NCBI GenBank assembly: GCA_024405015.1
Contig: JAKSPE010000002.1
Location: 87,109 to 151,108, forward strand
DNA length: 64,000 nt
Direction: 5' to 3'
From: Sphaerochaetaceae bacterium
Lineage (GTDB): Bacteria; Spirochaetota; Spirochaetia; Sphaerochaetales; Sphaerochaetaceae
In this document: piece after piece, positions 16,558 to 26,548 of the stretch
Numbering within the stretch: the stretch's first letter is position 1
Layout of the letters: every line of letters begins with the position of its first letter
Position numbers and translations under genes: made by a program
Notes under the pieces: model-generated
The model's input: only the letters and a program-made list of their open reading frames with translations
What the model was told of the DNA's origin: nothing
Database searches by the model: none

Positions 16558-17571
16558 ATGATTTTAGTTACTGGTGGAGCAGGTTTCATTGGAACCCATG
16601 CCTGTGTAGAACTGATGCAGGCCGGCTATGAGGTCGTTGTTGTGGACAATCTGGTCAATAGCCATGAGAAGTCATTGGATCGTGTTGCAATGATTACCGG
16701 AAAGCGCCCTCTATTCTTTAAGGTAGATGTGTGTGATGAAAAGGCCCTGAATCAGGTCTTTGACCAGTGTGACATTGAAGGAGTCATCCATTTTGCGGGA
16801 CTCAAGGCAGTAGGCGAGAGTGTGCAGAAGCCTCTTGAGTACTACCAGAACAACCTGGATGCTGACTTTGTCCTGTGCAAGGTTATGAAAGCCCATGGTG
16901 TGAAGAACCTTGTCTTCTCCTCCAGTGCAACCGTCTATTCCGGTGACAATGAGATGCCGCTCAACGAATCCAGCAAGACTGGAAACTGCACAAATCCTTA
17001 TGGTTGGACAAAATACATGGGAGAGCAGATCTTCAAGGGTCTTTGCGTTGCAGACCCAGAGCTCTCCATTGTGCTTCTTCGTTACTTCAATCCGGTTGGA
17101 GCCCACGAATCCGGTCTCATCGGAGAGGACCCGCAGGGAATTCCAAATAACCTCATGCCATATGTGTCCCAGGTTGCCATCGGAAAGCGAGACCACCTTA
17201 CCGTCTTTGGTGATGACTACGATACCCCAGATGGAACCGGTGTCCGCGACTATATCCATGTCGTGGACCTTGCAAAAGCCCATGTTCTGGCTGTGCGTTA
17301 TGCTGCAGAGCACAAGGGTTGTGAGATCTTCAACATCGGAACCGGTAACGGATCCAGCGTTTTGGATATGGTGCATGCCTTTGAGAAGGCAAGTGGGAAG
17401 AAGGTCCCTTATGTCGTGGGTCCTAGAAGAGCTGGAGACCTTGCAACTGTCTATGCTGGAACTGAAAAGGCAAGAAAAGAACTAGGATTTGTGGCACAGT
17501 ATGATCTTGAGCGTATGTGCGCCGACTCCTGGAGATGGCAGAGCATGAACCCAAACGGCTTCGAAAATTGA
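16558..17571 (+). CDS. galE: UDP-glucose 4-epimerase
   Basis: 337 aa, standard GalE length. It interconverts UDP-glucose and UDP-galactose with bound NAD. The N-terminal Rossmann motif VTGGAGFIGTH, FSSSATVYSG (catalytic Ser), and YGWTKYMGE (YxxxK) are present, followed by LRYFNPVGAHESGLIGEDP and RDYIHVVDLAKAH. ATG 16558 follows GAGGTGG; the longer upstream reading lacks a ribosome-binding site. It stands alone between divergent and downstream operons. Confidence 0.95.
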   Translation: MILVTGGAGFIGTHACVELMQAGYEVVVVDNLVNSHEKSLDRVAMITGKRPLFFKVDVCDEKALNQVFDQCDIEGVIHFAGLKAVGESVQKPLEYYQNNLDADFVLCKVMKAHGVKNLVFSSSATVYSGDNEMPLNESSKTGNCTNPYGWTKYMGEQIFKGLCVADPELSIVLLRYFNPVGAHESGLIGEDPQGIPNNLMPYVSQVAIGKRDHLTVFGDDYDTPDGTGVRDYIHVVDLAKAHVLAVRYAAEHKGCEIFNIGTGNGSSVLDMVHAFEKASGKKVPYVVGPRRAGDLATVYAGTEKARKELGFVAQYDLERMCADSWRWQSMNPNGFEN

Positions 17572-17635
17572 AAAAAATTGGTATTTTTTGGAAAATCTTC
17601 TTTTCGATTTTATTGACACATTTATAGTAATAGTG

Positions 17636-17654
17636 GTGAACTAAGAAAGTTCAC
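17636..17654 (+). promoter_or_regulatory. Palindrome in leader of the oligopeptide operon
   Basis: GTGAAC-N7-GTTCAC is a perfect inverted repeat. TTGACA occurs just upstream at 17613-17618 but no well-spaced -10 is seen. It may be an operator or leader hairpin. Confidence 0.4.
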
Positions 17655-17707
17655 GCCTTTTGTGGTTTCGGACAAATATATTTAGATTCTATTCCAGGAG
17701 GAAGAAA

Positions 17708-19831
17708 ATGAAAAAACTGACAGTTATCATGTTGATTCTTGCAGTTGCTCTCACTTCTGTCTTCGCACAGGGTTCTTCAGAGCCAGCAACAACAACACAG
17801 ACAACAGCACCAGCTGCAGCTCCAGTTGCAGCACCAGCACCAAAGACATATGTCCGTGCTGAGGATGAGGATGTCTTCAACGCTATTCTCGGCGAGTATG
17901 AAGAGCTCCTGAACAAGGCTGCAGATGCACAGAACATCTCTGAGAAGTTCGTCATCTACGCACAGGCAGAGGCAGCACTCCTTGATTCTGCTGTTATGAT
18001 TCCTACAACAACACAGAACGGTGCTTACACAATTTCCAGAGTCGCTCCAAGAACAGTTCCATATGTTCAGTGGGGTAACGACGATGACAGATGGAAGGGT
18101 ATGGTCATTTCTGCTGACACATTCCTTACACCTGCAGAGAGAGACGAGCTCCTTTCCGTTTGGGCACAGGCAGTTAAGGGTGAGGCAGTCTACGATCCAG
18201 CAGCTATCCTTGCAAAGAATGGCCACGCAATCGCAAAGGACTACAGAACAACATTCTCCACAGCTCCTGTTACACTTGATACTCTCAACACATCAAGCCA
18301 GGCAGATACAGAGATTCTCGTAAACGTCACAGACAACCTCGTTCAGTACAACAACCTCGGACAGATGATCCCAGCTTGTGCTGAGTCCTGGTCAGTTTCC
18401 GATGACGGTCTCACATACACATTCAACATCAGAAAGGGCGCAACATGGTCCACATCTGAGGGTGCAGTCTACGCAGAAGTCACAGCTAAGGACTTCGAGG
18501 CTGGTTTCCACCACATGCTCGACACACAGGCCGGTCTTGAGTGGCTCGTTGAAGGCATCGTCACAGGTGTTTCCGAGTACCTCTATGATGGTGGCAAGTG
18601 GGATGCAGTTGGATACAAGGCAGTTGACAAGTACACTCTCCAGGTCACTCTCTGCCAGCCAACTTCCTACTTCATGACAATGCTCACATACAGCTGTTTC
18701 GCACCAATCTGCGAGAGCTTCTATGTTGCTCACGGCGGAGTCTTCGGTATCGAGGAGTACGCAGCAGCATCTGCTGATGTCAACACATTCACATATGGTA
18801 AGGCTACAGACGTTTCTTCACAGGTCTACAATGGCGCATTCCTGCTCCAGCAGCTCAACGATGCTTCCATCATCAAGATTGTCAGAAACCCTAACTACTA
18901 TGCTCCAGAGACAGTCGTTCTCGATTCCATCACATGGGTCTACGACAACGGCGAGAACATGGCACAGTACTACAAGGATGTCTGTGACGGTATCTACGCA
19001 GGTTCCGGCCTGACAGAGGCTTCCGGTACACTTGCTTGGGCAAAGGCTGACGGAAACTTCGACAAGTATCACTACATTTCTGAGACAACTTCCACAACTT
19101 ACTTCGGCGGACTCAACCTCAACAGAGGTACATTCGCTCTCGCAAGTGGTGCAGCTGCAACTCCAAAGACAGAGGCTCAGAAGGTTGATACAAACACAGC
19201 TATGCAGAACAAGAACTTCAGAAAGGCTGTCCAGTATGCATTCGACAAGGAAATGCAGAACGCAGTTAGCCGTGGTGCTGACCTCGCTCTCACAAACCTC
19301 AGAAACATGTATACACATCCTGAGTTCGTCCAGCTTGAAGAGGATGTCACAGTTGATGGTCACAAGTTCGTTGCTGGTACACTCTATGGTGAGCTCGTTC
19401 AGTACTACTGCGATCAGCTTGGCACAGGCATCACAGTTGCTGACGGTTGCAACGGTTGGTATCAGCCAGAAGCAGCTAAGCAGTACCTTGCTAAGGCAAA
19501 GGCAGAGCTCGGCAACACAGTTGAGTGGCCAATCTGCATTGACGTCGTCTACTACTCAGCTTCCGCTACAAACACAGCTCAGGCACAGGCATACAAGCAG
19601 TCCATCGAAGGTGTCCTCGGTGCAGAGAATGTAACAGTCAACCTCATTGAGACAACAACTTCCGCTGACTACTATGCAGCTGGTTACAGAGCTTCCAATG
19701 GAGAAGCCGGTGACTTCGATATGTTCTATGGCTCCGGTTGGGGTCCAGACTTCGGTGATCCTTGCACATACCTCGACACATTCCGTGGATATGGTGCTGG
19801 TTACATGACAAAGGTTATCGGTCTGTTCTAA
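17708..19831 (+). CDS. Oligopeptide ABC transporter binding protein, apparently circularly permuted
   Basis: 707 aa, periplasmic. A signal peptide (KKLTVIMLILAVALTSVFA, cut before QGSSEP) is followed by a Thr/Ala/Pro linker. Residues about 60-150 (EKFVIYAQAEAALLDSAVMI, ISRVAPRTVPYVQWG) read like the C-terminal end of ordinary OppA proteins. The usual OppA start (KDYRTTFSTAPVTLDTLNTS) begins only near residue 180, and the protein ends at GWGPDFGDPCTYLDTF...KVIGLF, where OppA proteins normally have over 100 residues left. No lipobox Cys. AGGAGG precedes ATG 17708. Two hairpins separate it from the permease genes. Confidence 0.9.
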   Translation: MKKLTVIMLILAVALTSVFAQGSSEPATTTQTTAPAAAPVAAPAPKTYVRAEDEDVFNAILGEYEELLNKAADAQNISEKFVIYAQAEAALLDSAVMIPTTTQNGAYTISRVAPRTVPYVQWGNDDDRWKGMVISADTFLTPAERDELLSVWAQAVKGEAVYDPAAILAKNGHAIAKDYRTTFSTAPVTLDTLNTSSQADTEILVNVTDNLVQYNNLGQMIPACAESWSVSDDGLTYTFNIRKGATWSTSEGAVYAEVTAKDFEAGFHHMLDTQAGLEWLVEGIVTGVSEYLYDGGKWDAVGYKAVDKYTLQVTLCQPTSYFMTMLTYSCFAPICESFYVAHGGVFGIEEYAAASADVNTFTYGKATDVSSQVYNGAFLLQQLNDASIIKIVRNPNYYAPETVVLDSITWVYDNGENMAQYYKDVCDGIYAGSGLTEASGTLAWAKADGNFDKYHYISETTSTTYFGGLNLNRGTFALASGAAATPKTEAQKVDTNTAMQNKNFRKAVQYAFDKEMQNAVSRGADLALTNLRNMYTHPEFVQLEEDVTVDGHKFVAGTLYGELVQYYCDQLGTGITVADGCNGWYQPEAAKQYLAKAKAELGNTVEWPICIDVVYYSASATNTAQAQAYKQSIEGVLGAENVTVNLIETTTSADYYAAGYRASNGEAGDFDMFYGSGWGPDFGDPCTYLDTFRGYGAGYMTKVIGLF

Positions 19832-19840
19832 GAACCGCTT

Positions 19841-19866
19841 CTACACCTGACTGCGTTCAGGTGTAG
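19841..19866 (+). promoter_or_regulatory. Hairpin downstream of the binding-protein gene
   Basis: CTACACCTGA (19841-19850) pairs perfectly with TCAGGTGTAG (19857-19866). No T-run follows. Such structures often protect the abundant binding-protein message. Confidence 0.6.
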
Positions 19867-19907
19867 AGTTAACTCCATTACCTTTAAGAAGTTAACAAGC
19901 AGAATGT

Positions 19908-19933
19908 GGGAGGATATCCGTTGATATCCTCCC
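19908..19933 (+). promoter_or_regulatory. Second hairpin before the permease genes
   Basis: GGGAGGATATC (19908-19918) pairs perfectly with GATATCCTCCC (19923-19933) over a CGTT loop, again with no T-run. It probably reduces readthrough or stops 3' decay into the upstream gene. Confidence 0.6.
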
Positions 19934-20025
19934 ATGTTCGTCTTATTGCTTCTTTGAATAAGGATCTGATCTTTCGTTGTCTTATCGATGGATCGGGTTC
20001 TGATCCGAAGGAGAAAAAGAGCGCT

Positions 20026-21606
20026 ATGGGAAAATATGTTCTGAAACGTATTATCTATTCCATCTTCTCCCTGCTTGTCGTCGTATGGGCGGTTATGCTT
20101 CTTGTCTATAGTCTTACAGACAGAAGTGCCATCTTCCAGACCGATGATGTATGGAACAAGAGAAGCAACAATGACCGTGTGCTTTATGAGTACACACAGT
20201 ACTCCAAGTACGGTTATCTGGAATTTGTGAACTTCAACAACTACAGTAAACAGAAGTGGACTGAAGTATATGGAGAGGCATATGACTCTGCAAAAGAGTT
20301 TGTGGATGACAAAGCTGCCATCCAGAAGACAGGCGAGGCCTATCTTGACAATGCCACCGTTCAGGAGTTCATCAATTACTATTCCTCAAAGGGCTATAAC
20401 ATCATCCGTCTCGATACACAGAAATACAGCACCGGAAAGACAAAACCAGGTGGAACAGGTTATCTGCTTGCCGTCAAGGAAAGACTGATGATTGTTAGAC
20501 TCTTTGATTACATCAAGGGGCTGTTCACCATTGAGACAACAAAGGATGTGGCGGATGAAAGTCTCACAGACCGATATATCCGCGTAGAGAAGGATCCATA
20601 TGGTGGACCATTCGCCGTTGTCGGTAGCGGTACAACCCACAAGTATCTTTTCTATTTTGACTCAAGATTCCCATTCATCCACCAGAACTGGATTCACCTC
20701 AACCTTGGTGTCTCTTTCACACGATTCCGTGGTCAGGAGATTACAAGTGTCATTTCAGAGCCGGCTGGTGACCTCAAGACCATTCGAACCCAGTATCCTG
20801 CTCAGCTTGGTACTGATATCTATGTAGATACCGCATCAGATTTCCATACTCTGACCTATAACATGGGTGAGCTTACCGCTGCAGAAAAGGAGCAGTTCAA
20901 CGACAAGTATACCATTGCGACCTATAGGCGCTCAGGTCTCAGTATGCTTGAGAACTCCTTCGTCATCGGTATCATCGCCACCGTCATCGAGTATTTCATC
21001 GGTCTTCCACTGGGAATCCTGATGGCAAGAAAGAAGGACTCCTGGATTGATACCGTCGGTATGTGGTACATCATCTTCATCATGGCTGTCCCATCACTGG
21101 CTTACATCTTCATGTTCGCCGCCATCGGTACCAGGGTCTTCAACCTGCCATACAAGTTCGCAAACGCTGAGATCAAGGTTCTGGCCTATATCCTGCCAAC
21201 CATTTCCCTGGCACTGCCTTCCATCGGTAGCCTGATGAAGTGGATGCGCCGTTACATGATCGACCAGATGAACAGCGACTACGTCAAGTTCGCTCGTGCG
21301 GAAGGTCTTTCCGAGAAGGAGATCTACAGCATCCATATTTCCAAGAACGCTATGATCCCAATCGTTCATGGTATTCCGGGAACCATCCTTGGATGTCTGA
21401 CCGGTGCAATCGTCACCGAGCGTGTCTATTCTGTTCCTGGTGTCGGTAACCTGCTGACCCAGGCCATCAACAGCCACGACAACGGAATCATCATTGCTTG
21501 TACCGTGTTCTATACAACATTATCACTGATTTCACTTATCCTTGGCGACCTGCTTATGGCAAAGGTCGATCCAAGAATCTCATTCGAATCAAAGGGAGGT
21601 AGATGA
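20026..21606 (+). CDS. Oligopeptide ABC permease, OppB/AmiC type with large extracytoplasmic domain
   Basis: 526 aa. One N-terminal transmembrane helix (VLKRIIYSIFSLLVVVWAVMLLVYSL) is followed by about 270 hydrophilic residues outside the membrane, then five helices of the transport domain with the EAA loop YVKFARAEGLSEKEIYSIHI. Length matches streptococcal AmiC (about 500) rather than E. coli OppB (306). AAGGAG at 20008-20013 supports ATG 20026. The stop overlaps the next permease gene's region. Confidence 0.9.
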   Translation: MGKYVLKRIIYSIFSLLVVVWAVMLLVYSLTDRSAIFQTDDVWNKRSNNDRVLYEYTQYSKYGYLEFVNFNNYSKQKWTEVYGEAYDSAKEFVDDKAAIQKTGEAYLDNATVQEFINYYSSKGYNIIRLDTQKYSTGKTKPGGTGYLLAVKERLMIVRLFDYIKGLFTIETTKDVADESLTDRYIRVEKDPYGGPFAVVGSGTTHKYLFYFDSRFPFIHQNWIHLNLGVSFTRFRGQEITSVISEPAGDLKTIRTQYPAQLGTDIYVDTASDFHTLTYNMGELTAAEKEQFNDKYTIATYRRSGLSMLENSFVIGIIATVIEYFIGLPLGILMARKKDSWIDTVGMWYIIFIMAVPSLAYIFMFAAIGTRVFNLPYKFANAEIKVLAYILPTISLALPSIGSLMKWMRRYMIDQMNSDYVKFARAEGLSEKEIYSIHISKNAMIPIVHGIPGTILGCLTGAIVTERVYSVPGVGNLLTQAINSHDNGIIIACTVFYTTLSLISLILGDLLMAKVDPRISFESKGGR

Positions 21607-21608
21607 TT

Positions 21609-22580
21609 ATGGCAAATAACGTCAATGTCAAAGCCGTCAACGAAGACGAGCTGTTTACCTTCATCAATAATGACTCCATTGAATCCGAGAAGATCATTGC
21701 TCCAAGATATTCCTATTGGAAATCTGTATTCAGGGTTTTCTTCCGAAAGAAGACGAACTGGGTCATGCTTGGCATTCTTGCCTTGCTGCTCATCTGCACC
21801 TTTGTGATCCCTGTTTTCTGCAACTATGATCCGAACGAGAACGTCACGGTTGCAACGATGTTCAACCAGAGCCCTGTCAATGCCATGAAGGCAACAGGCG
21901 GTTTCTCCTTCAAGTGGTGCCTCGGTTCCGGTCAGCTTGGAAACTCCATCTTCTATGGAATCTGGGCTTCTGCAAGAACATCGCTTCTGCTTGCTGTCAT
22001 CTGTGCTGCAATCAATATGACAGTCGGTATCCTCATGGGTGCTGTCTGGGGATATTCCAAGGCAGTTGATAAGGTCATGCTGGTTGTCTACAGCATCATC
22101 GCAAATATCCCTTACATCCTGATGATCTCCGTTCTGGTCTACGTCATCGGAGCTGGTTTCTGGAGTTTCGTATTCGCACTGACCATCACAGGATGGGTCA
22201 GCATCAGCTACTTCTTCCGAACCCAGGTTCTCATCATCAGAGACCGAGAGTATTCCCTTGCATCCAGATGTCTCGGAACACCGATTACAAGAATCGTCTC
22301 CAAGAACATTCTTCCGTTCCTGACATCTGTCATCGTCACGCTGCTTGCAACTGAACTTCCTTCCTACATTTCCATGGAGGTCTTCCTTTCCTTCATTGGT
22401 GTCGGTCTTTCCGCCTCTGTTCCATCACTTGGTAGAATGATCCAGGAAGCTCAGACAGCATTCCTTTCCTATCCTTGGGAGTTCTGGCCACCAGTTGCCA
22501 TTGCCTCCCTTTTGACAATCATCCTTTACGTTCTTGGTCAGAACCTCGCAGATGCTTCCGACCCAAGAACACACATGTGA
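21609..22580 (+). CDS. Oligopeptide ABC permease, OppC/AmiD type
   Basis: 323 aa. An N-terminal cytoplasmic stretch, a first helix (NWVMLGILALLLICTFVIPVF), then the transport domain with the EAA-type loop REYSLASRCLGTPITRIVSKNI. Two ATGs are possible (21603 and 21609). The GGAGG at 21596-21600 is two bases from the first and eight from the second, so 21609 is preferred. It forms the pore with the OppB/AmiC protein. Confidence 0.92.
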   Translation: MANNVNVKAVNEDELFTFINNDSIESEKIIAPRYSYWKSVFRVFFRKKTNWVMLGILALLLICTFVIPVFCNYDPNENVTVATMFNQSPVNAMKATGGFSFKWCLGSGQLGNSIFYGIWASARTSLLLAVICAAINMTVGILMGAVWGYSKAVDKVMLVVYSIIANIPYILMISVLVYVIGAGFWSFVFALTITGWVSISYFFRTQVLIIRDREYSLASRCLGTPITRIVSKNILPFLTSVIVTLLATELPSYISMEVFLSFIGVGLSASVPSLGRMIQEAQTAFLSYPWEFWPPVAIASLLTIILYVLGQNLADASDPRTHM

Positions 22581-22595
22581 TAAGGAGGCACTGAA

Positions 22596-24389
22596 ATGGA
22601 AGACAAGAAAGTACTTCTTTCACTGAAGGATGTTGACGTAAAGTTCAACGTCAGAGGTAGAATCCTCACCGCTATCAGACATGTCTCATTGGATGTCTAC
22701 GAGAACGAGTCATTGGCCATCGTCGGCGAGTCCGGTTCCGGAAAGTCCGTTCTGACAAAGACCTTCGCCGGTATGCTCGATTCCAACGGCTTCATCAGCA
22801 ATGGAAGCATCGTTTTCAGCGATGATGAACTGGCTAAGACGGATGTCGTCATCGATGATCGCAAGCAGAAGATCCTGGACAAGATCTACGACAGACTGAA
22901 CCGATACTCAAAACTGGAGCGTGGCGCCAAGGAATATGTCGCCATTGCCCAGAAGAGAATGGACATCCAGCATGCCCAGAGCCTTACTCCGGAAGAGGAG
23001 ACCTCCTATGCTCTGAAGATCAAGACTCTTGAGGATGACATTGTTGACAGAACCAACTACATGCTCACCTTGGACAGCAAGAATGCAGAAGACGCTGCAG
23101 AGATCGCTGAAATCGGCGCTAAGATCAAGGACTGGAAGGCTCAGTTAAAGGCACTGAAGCAGGAGATGGTAGGTCTTACCCGAAAGAGAACCTCCGACTA
23201 CAAGGCTGATCAGCAGAAGGTCCATGCCGACCAAAAGGAGATCAATGACCTTATCACAGCAAGAATGCAGAAGGTCGCAACCGAAGACAAACCTGGCAAT
23301 CCTTATGGCCTTTCGGATGAAATCCTTGAAAGGAACAAGGTCATGGCCTATGAGGTTCTTCTTTCCATTGGACGCTATCCGGTCAAGACCCAGTTCGTGT
23401 TCCTTGCCAAGCTTGCTAAAGCCTTCAAGCTAGCCATGTGCTCTGGTGAGAACCTGAGCGATCCAGCTGTCAGAAACAAGATCTTTGAAGTCTGCACCTT
23501 CCGTGTGGATTTCAGAAGTTATGACGAGGCAACAAAGACTGTTCATGGCTATGCCATCATCGACTGTGCAAAAGTCAAATACACAAAGGACTGGCAGCAG
23601 ATCCGTGGATGCAAGATCGCAACGGTCTTCCAGGATCCTATGACCAGCCTGAACCCTGTTCTCACCATTGGTAAGCAGATCATGACCGTTATCCTGAAGC
23701 ACCAGAAGTGCTCAGAGAGTGAGGCCAAGGCCCGAACTTTGGATATTATGTCCAAGGTCGGTATCTCCGATCCTGAGAAGAGATTTGATGACTATCCGTT
23801 CCAGTACTCTGGTGGAATGAGACAGCGAATCGTCATTGCCATTGCTCTTTCCTGTCAGCCGAAGATTCTCATCTGTGATGAGCCTACAACCGCATTGGAT
23901 GTCACCATCCAGGCTCAGATCATCAAGCTGATCAAGGATCTGCAGCACCAGCTCGGATTCACAACCGTCTACATCACACACGACCTTGGTGTCGTCGCCA
24001 ATGTTGCAGAGCGTGTTGCTGTTCTCTATGGTGGACAGATTGTTGAGCTTGGTACTGTCGAGGATATCTTCTATGAACCGAAGCACCCATACACATGGGC
24101 ATTGCTGTCATCCCTGACACAGCTTGCCGAGAAGGGTGATGACCTGTTCTCCATTTCCGGAACACCACCTTCACTTTACAACAAGATCGTCGGTGATGCC
24201 TTTGCGCCTAGAAACCAGTATGCAATGGCAATTGACCGCGTGAAGGAACCGCCAATGTTCCAGGTCAACGACCATCACTGGGCAAAGACCTGGCTGCTTG
24301 ATCCGAGAGCTCCAAAGGTAGAGCCTCCAAAGATCATCCAGAATCTGCACGAGAAAATGCTCAAGAGCTATGTCAACATTGAAGACTGA
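22596..24389 (+). CDS. Oligopeptide ABC ATPase, OppD type, with ~240-residue helical insertion
   Basis: 597 aa against about 330-360 for OppD/AmiE. Walker A GESGSGKS is at 44-51, but the Q-loop [10 protein letters not shown] comes only near 345. Between about 80 and 325 lies a Lys/Glu-rich stretch with long helix-forming runs ([38 protein letters not shown]). Signature YSGGMRQR (404-411), Walker B ILICDEP (424-430), the H-loop THD near 461 and an OppD-like C-terminus remain. GGAGG precedes the ATG. All catalytic motifs are intact, so it should be active. Confidence 0.92.
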   Translation: MEDKKVLLSLKDVDVKFNVRGRILTAIRHVSLDVYENESLAIVGESGSGKSVLTKTFAGMLDSNGFISNGSIVFSDDELAKTDVVIDDRKQKILDKIYDRLNRYSKLERGAKEYVAIAQKRMDIQHAQSLTPEEETSYALKIKTLEDDIVDRTNYMLTLDSKNAEDAAEIAEIGAKIKDWKAQLKALKQEMVGLTRKRTSDYKADQQKVHADQKEINDLITARMQKVATEDKPGNPYGLSDEILERNKVMAYEVLLSIGRYPVKTQFVFLAKLAKAFKLAMCSGENLSDPAVRNKIFEVCTFRVDFRSYDEATKTVHGYAIIDCAKVKYTKDWQQIRGCKIATVFQDPMTSLNPVLTIGKQIMTVILKHQKCSESEAKARTLDIMSKVGISDPEKRFDDYPFQYSGGMRQRIVIAIALSCQPKILICDEPTTALDVTIQAQIIKLIKDLQHQLGFTTVYITHDLGVVANVAERVAVLYGGQIVELGTVEDIFYEPKHPYTWALLSSLTQLAEKGDDLFSISGTPPSLYNKIVGDAFAPRNQYAMAIDRVKEPPMFQVNDHHWAKTWLLDPRAPKVEPPKIIQNLHEKMLKSYVNIED

Positions 24390-24399
24390 GGAGGGTGAT

Positions 24400-25344
24400 A
24401 TGGAAGAAAATAAGAGAGAGGTAGTCCTCTCAATTCAGAATCTTGATGTCATCTTCAAGCAGAAGAAGCAGTCCTTCAAGGCTGTCGACAATGCAAGCTT
24501 TGACATCTACAAAGGTGAGACATTCTCATTGGTTGGAGAGTCCGGATCCGGAAAGACAACAATCGGAAGAGCCATTGTCAGAATCAATCCATGTTCCAAT
24601 GGTGCCATCTACTACAAGGGAAAGAAGATTTCCGGAAAGCTTTCCAGAAAGGATGACCGTGAGGTCGTCCGAAAGATCCAGATGATCTTCCAGGACCCTG
24701 CAGCATCCCTGAACGAGAGAGCTACCATCGAGTACATCATCTCTGAGGGTCTGTACAACTTCCATCTATACAAGGATGAGAAGGATAGAATGCAGAAGGT
24801 CGAGAACATCATCAAGGAAGTTGGTCTTCTTCCTGAGCATCTGACACGATACCCACATGAGTTCTCTGGTGGACAGAGACAGAGAGTCGGTCTTGCCAGA
24901 TCCATTGTCATGGAGCCTGAGTTCATCATCGCCGATGAGCCGATCAGTGCTTTGGATGTGTCCATTCGTGCACAGGTTCTGAACCTTCTGAAGAAGTTCC
25001 AGAAGGAAAGAGGACTCAGCTATCTGTTCATTGCCCATGACCTGAGTATCGTCCGCTTCATCTCCGACAGAATCGCTGTCATCCATAAGGGTAAGATTGT
25101 TGAGATCGCAGAGACGGAAGAGCTTTTCAACTATCCACTGCATCCATATACAAAGAGCCTTATGAGTGCTATTCCAATTCCAGATCCGATTCTTGAGAAG
25201 CAGAAGAAGCTGTATGTCTATGATCCTTCCATGCACGATTACTCTGTTGACAAGCCAAAGATGGTTGACCTTGGAAACGGACACTTCATCTTCGGTAACG
25301 ACGCAGAAATCGAGAAGTATAAGGCCGTCAGATTCGCAAAATGA
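24400..25344 (+). CDS. Oligopeptide ABC ATPase, OppF type
   Basis: 314 aa, ordinary OppF size. Walker [11 protein letters not shown]-loop [17 protein letters not shown], signature FSGGQRQR, Walker [13 protein letters not shown] and H-loop AHDLSIV are present, with no insertion. ATG 24400 lies after GAGGAGGG; an upstream ATG would overlap oppD. It pairs with the enlarged OppD. The last four bases overlap the next gene (ATGA). Confidence 0.93.
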   Translation: MEENKREVVLSIQNLDVIFKQKKQSFKAVDNASFDIYKGETFSLVGESGSGKTTIGRAIVRINPCSNGAIYYKGKKISGKLSRKDDREVVRKIQMIFQDPAASLNERATIEYIISEGLYNFHLYKDEKDRMQKVENIIKEVGLLPEHLTRYPHEFSGGQRQRVGLARSIVMEPEFIIADEPISALDVSIRAQVLNLLKKFQKERGLSYLFIAHDLSIVRFISDRIAVIHKGKIVEIAETEELFNYPLHPYTKSLMSAIPIPDPILEKQKKLYVYDPSMHDYSVDKPKMVDLGNGHFIFGNDAEIEKYKAVRFAK

Positions 25345-26486
25345 AATTAGAAGTAAGCACCAAGCATCTTAAGCTGAGAATTGCTCTGTTTGTGGTCCTG
25401 TTCTTCGTGATTGTGACTTCCTTTACCTTGGGAGTCCTCAGTCTCGGGAACAAGACCAGCGGTTATCAGACCATCAAGGCCGATACGGATACAGAGGCGC
25501 TTACCTACAACAACTGGGTGACCTTCAAGTACTATCTTGAAGGTTCCAGTAACCAGATCAAGCGGGATATCAAACAGCTTGAGTCCATCTACACACCAAT
25601 TCTCGCAGCTGCCTACAAACAGCTTGATCCGATTAATACCTACACAGGCCATGTCAGCCTGGCAACCATCAATCAGAATCTTGGTAATATCGTCTCGGTA
25701 AGCCCACAGCTTTATGGCATCCTGCAGGATGCCTATGCCCATACTTTGGAGAAAAACGGCTTCAACATGTTTGCAGGAGCCCTGTACGAAGAATGGAAGA
25801 GTATCCTCATCCTTGAGGACCCAACCGAGTTCGACCCTTTGTACAACGACTATCAGGCTTCTCGCATCCATGACATTGCCGCCATGGTCTCTGACCTTTC
25901 CAATTTCCGTCTTGAGTTCTTGGATGATACGACCTGCAGCATCCGTTTTGACGTTTCAGATGCTTACAAAGCCTTCTGTGCAGAATATGAAATCGAGGCT
26001 CCTGTCTTGGATCTGAATGTGATGACCGACGCCTATCGTCTTCAGATGATGCGTCAGGAACTGGGGCTTTCCGGCCTTTGGTCCGGTTACCTTTCCACAC
26101 CTGAGGGTCTTGCTGTTAACATGAACACCTCCAGCTCTCTGGAATATGGCCTATACACACTGGAAAACGGCAGTAACGTGAACTATGCGACACTTCCGAT
26201 GAACGGTATGTTCAGTGCCGTTACAACCGCAGCTTACAAAAATGCAAGTCCGTACGGCTATGTGCTGGACGACCATTATCGAAGCCTCTGGTTCAATCCT
26301 GGTACCGGAGAGTTCTCCGATGTTCTTATGTCCTTGTCGGTCATAAGCGAAGATTTGGATATTGTCCAGAACATGTATCATGCCCTTGCGATGAACATTC
26401 TGCAGTCCGAGAAGGCTGTGCAGACTTATGCCGATAAGCTTCAGGGCGACAGAGTCGTCTCCTTTGTCCTGCAGAGCTCCTACTAA
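25341..26486 (+). CDS. Membrane-anchored ApbE-like protein (divergent)
   Basis: 381 aa, not firmly recognised. One N-terminal hydrophobic anchor ([23 protein letters not shown]), the rest extracytoplasmic. The order of segments resembles ApbE flavin transferases: a start region with [20 protein letters not shown], then [17 protein letters not shown], later [11 protein letters not shown] and a C-terminal part with [19 protein letters not shown] and [20 protein letters not shown]. The usual catalytic and Mg-binding residues are not clearly kept. Four-base overlap with oppF ties it to peptide uptake. Confidence 0.5.
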   Translation: MKLEVSTKHLKLRIALFVVLFFVIVTSFTLGVLSLGNKTSGYQTIKADTDTEALTYNNWVTFKYYLEGSSNQIKRDIKQLESIYTPILAAAYKQLDPINTYTGHVSLATINQNLGNIVSVSPQLYGILQDAYAHTLEKNGFNMFAGALYEEWKSILILEDPTEFDPLYNDYQASRIHDIAAMVSDLSNFRLEFLDDTTCSIRFDVSDAYKAFCAEYEIEAPVLDLNVMTDAYRLQMMRQELGLSGLWSGYLSTPEGLAVNMNTSSSLEYGLYTLENGSNVNYATLPMNGMFSAVTTAAYKNASPYGYVLDDHYRSLWFNPGTGEFSDVLMSLSVISEDLDIVQNMYHALAMNILQSEKAVQTYADKLQGDRVVSFVLQSSY

Positions 26487-26520
26487 TTTTATAGTTTTTC
26501 TCGAAAAACTGCATTCTGCG

Positions 26521-26529
26521 TGCTATAAT
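26521..26529 (+). promoter_or_regulatory. Extended -10 promoter element of the kinase gene
   Basis: TGCTATAAT is a perfect extended -10 (TGnTATAAT) 20 bases before the ATG at 26549. No good -35 is seen. Confidence 0.5.
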
Positions 26530-26548
26530 CCACTCATTGGAGGAAACC

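Noticed and set aside
17708..19831. Binding-protein gene as simply truncated or frameshifted at its 3' end
   Set aside because: The bases after the stop encode hairpins, not the missing C-terminal segment, and that segment is found at the N-terminus. Permutation explains this better.
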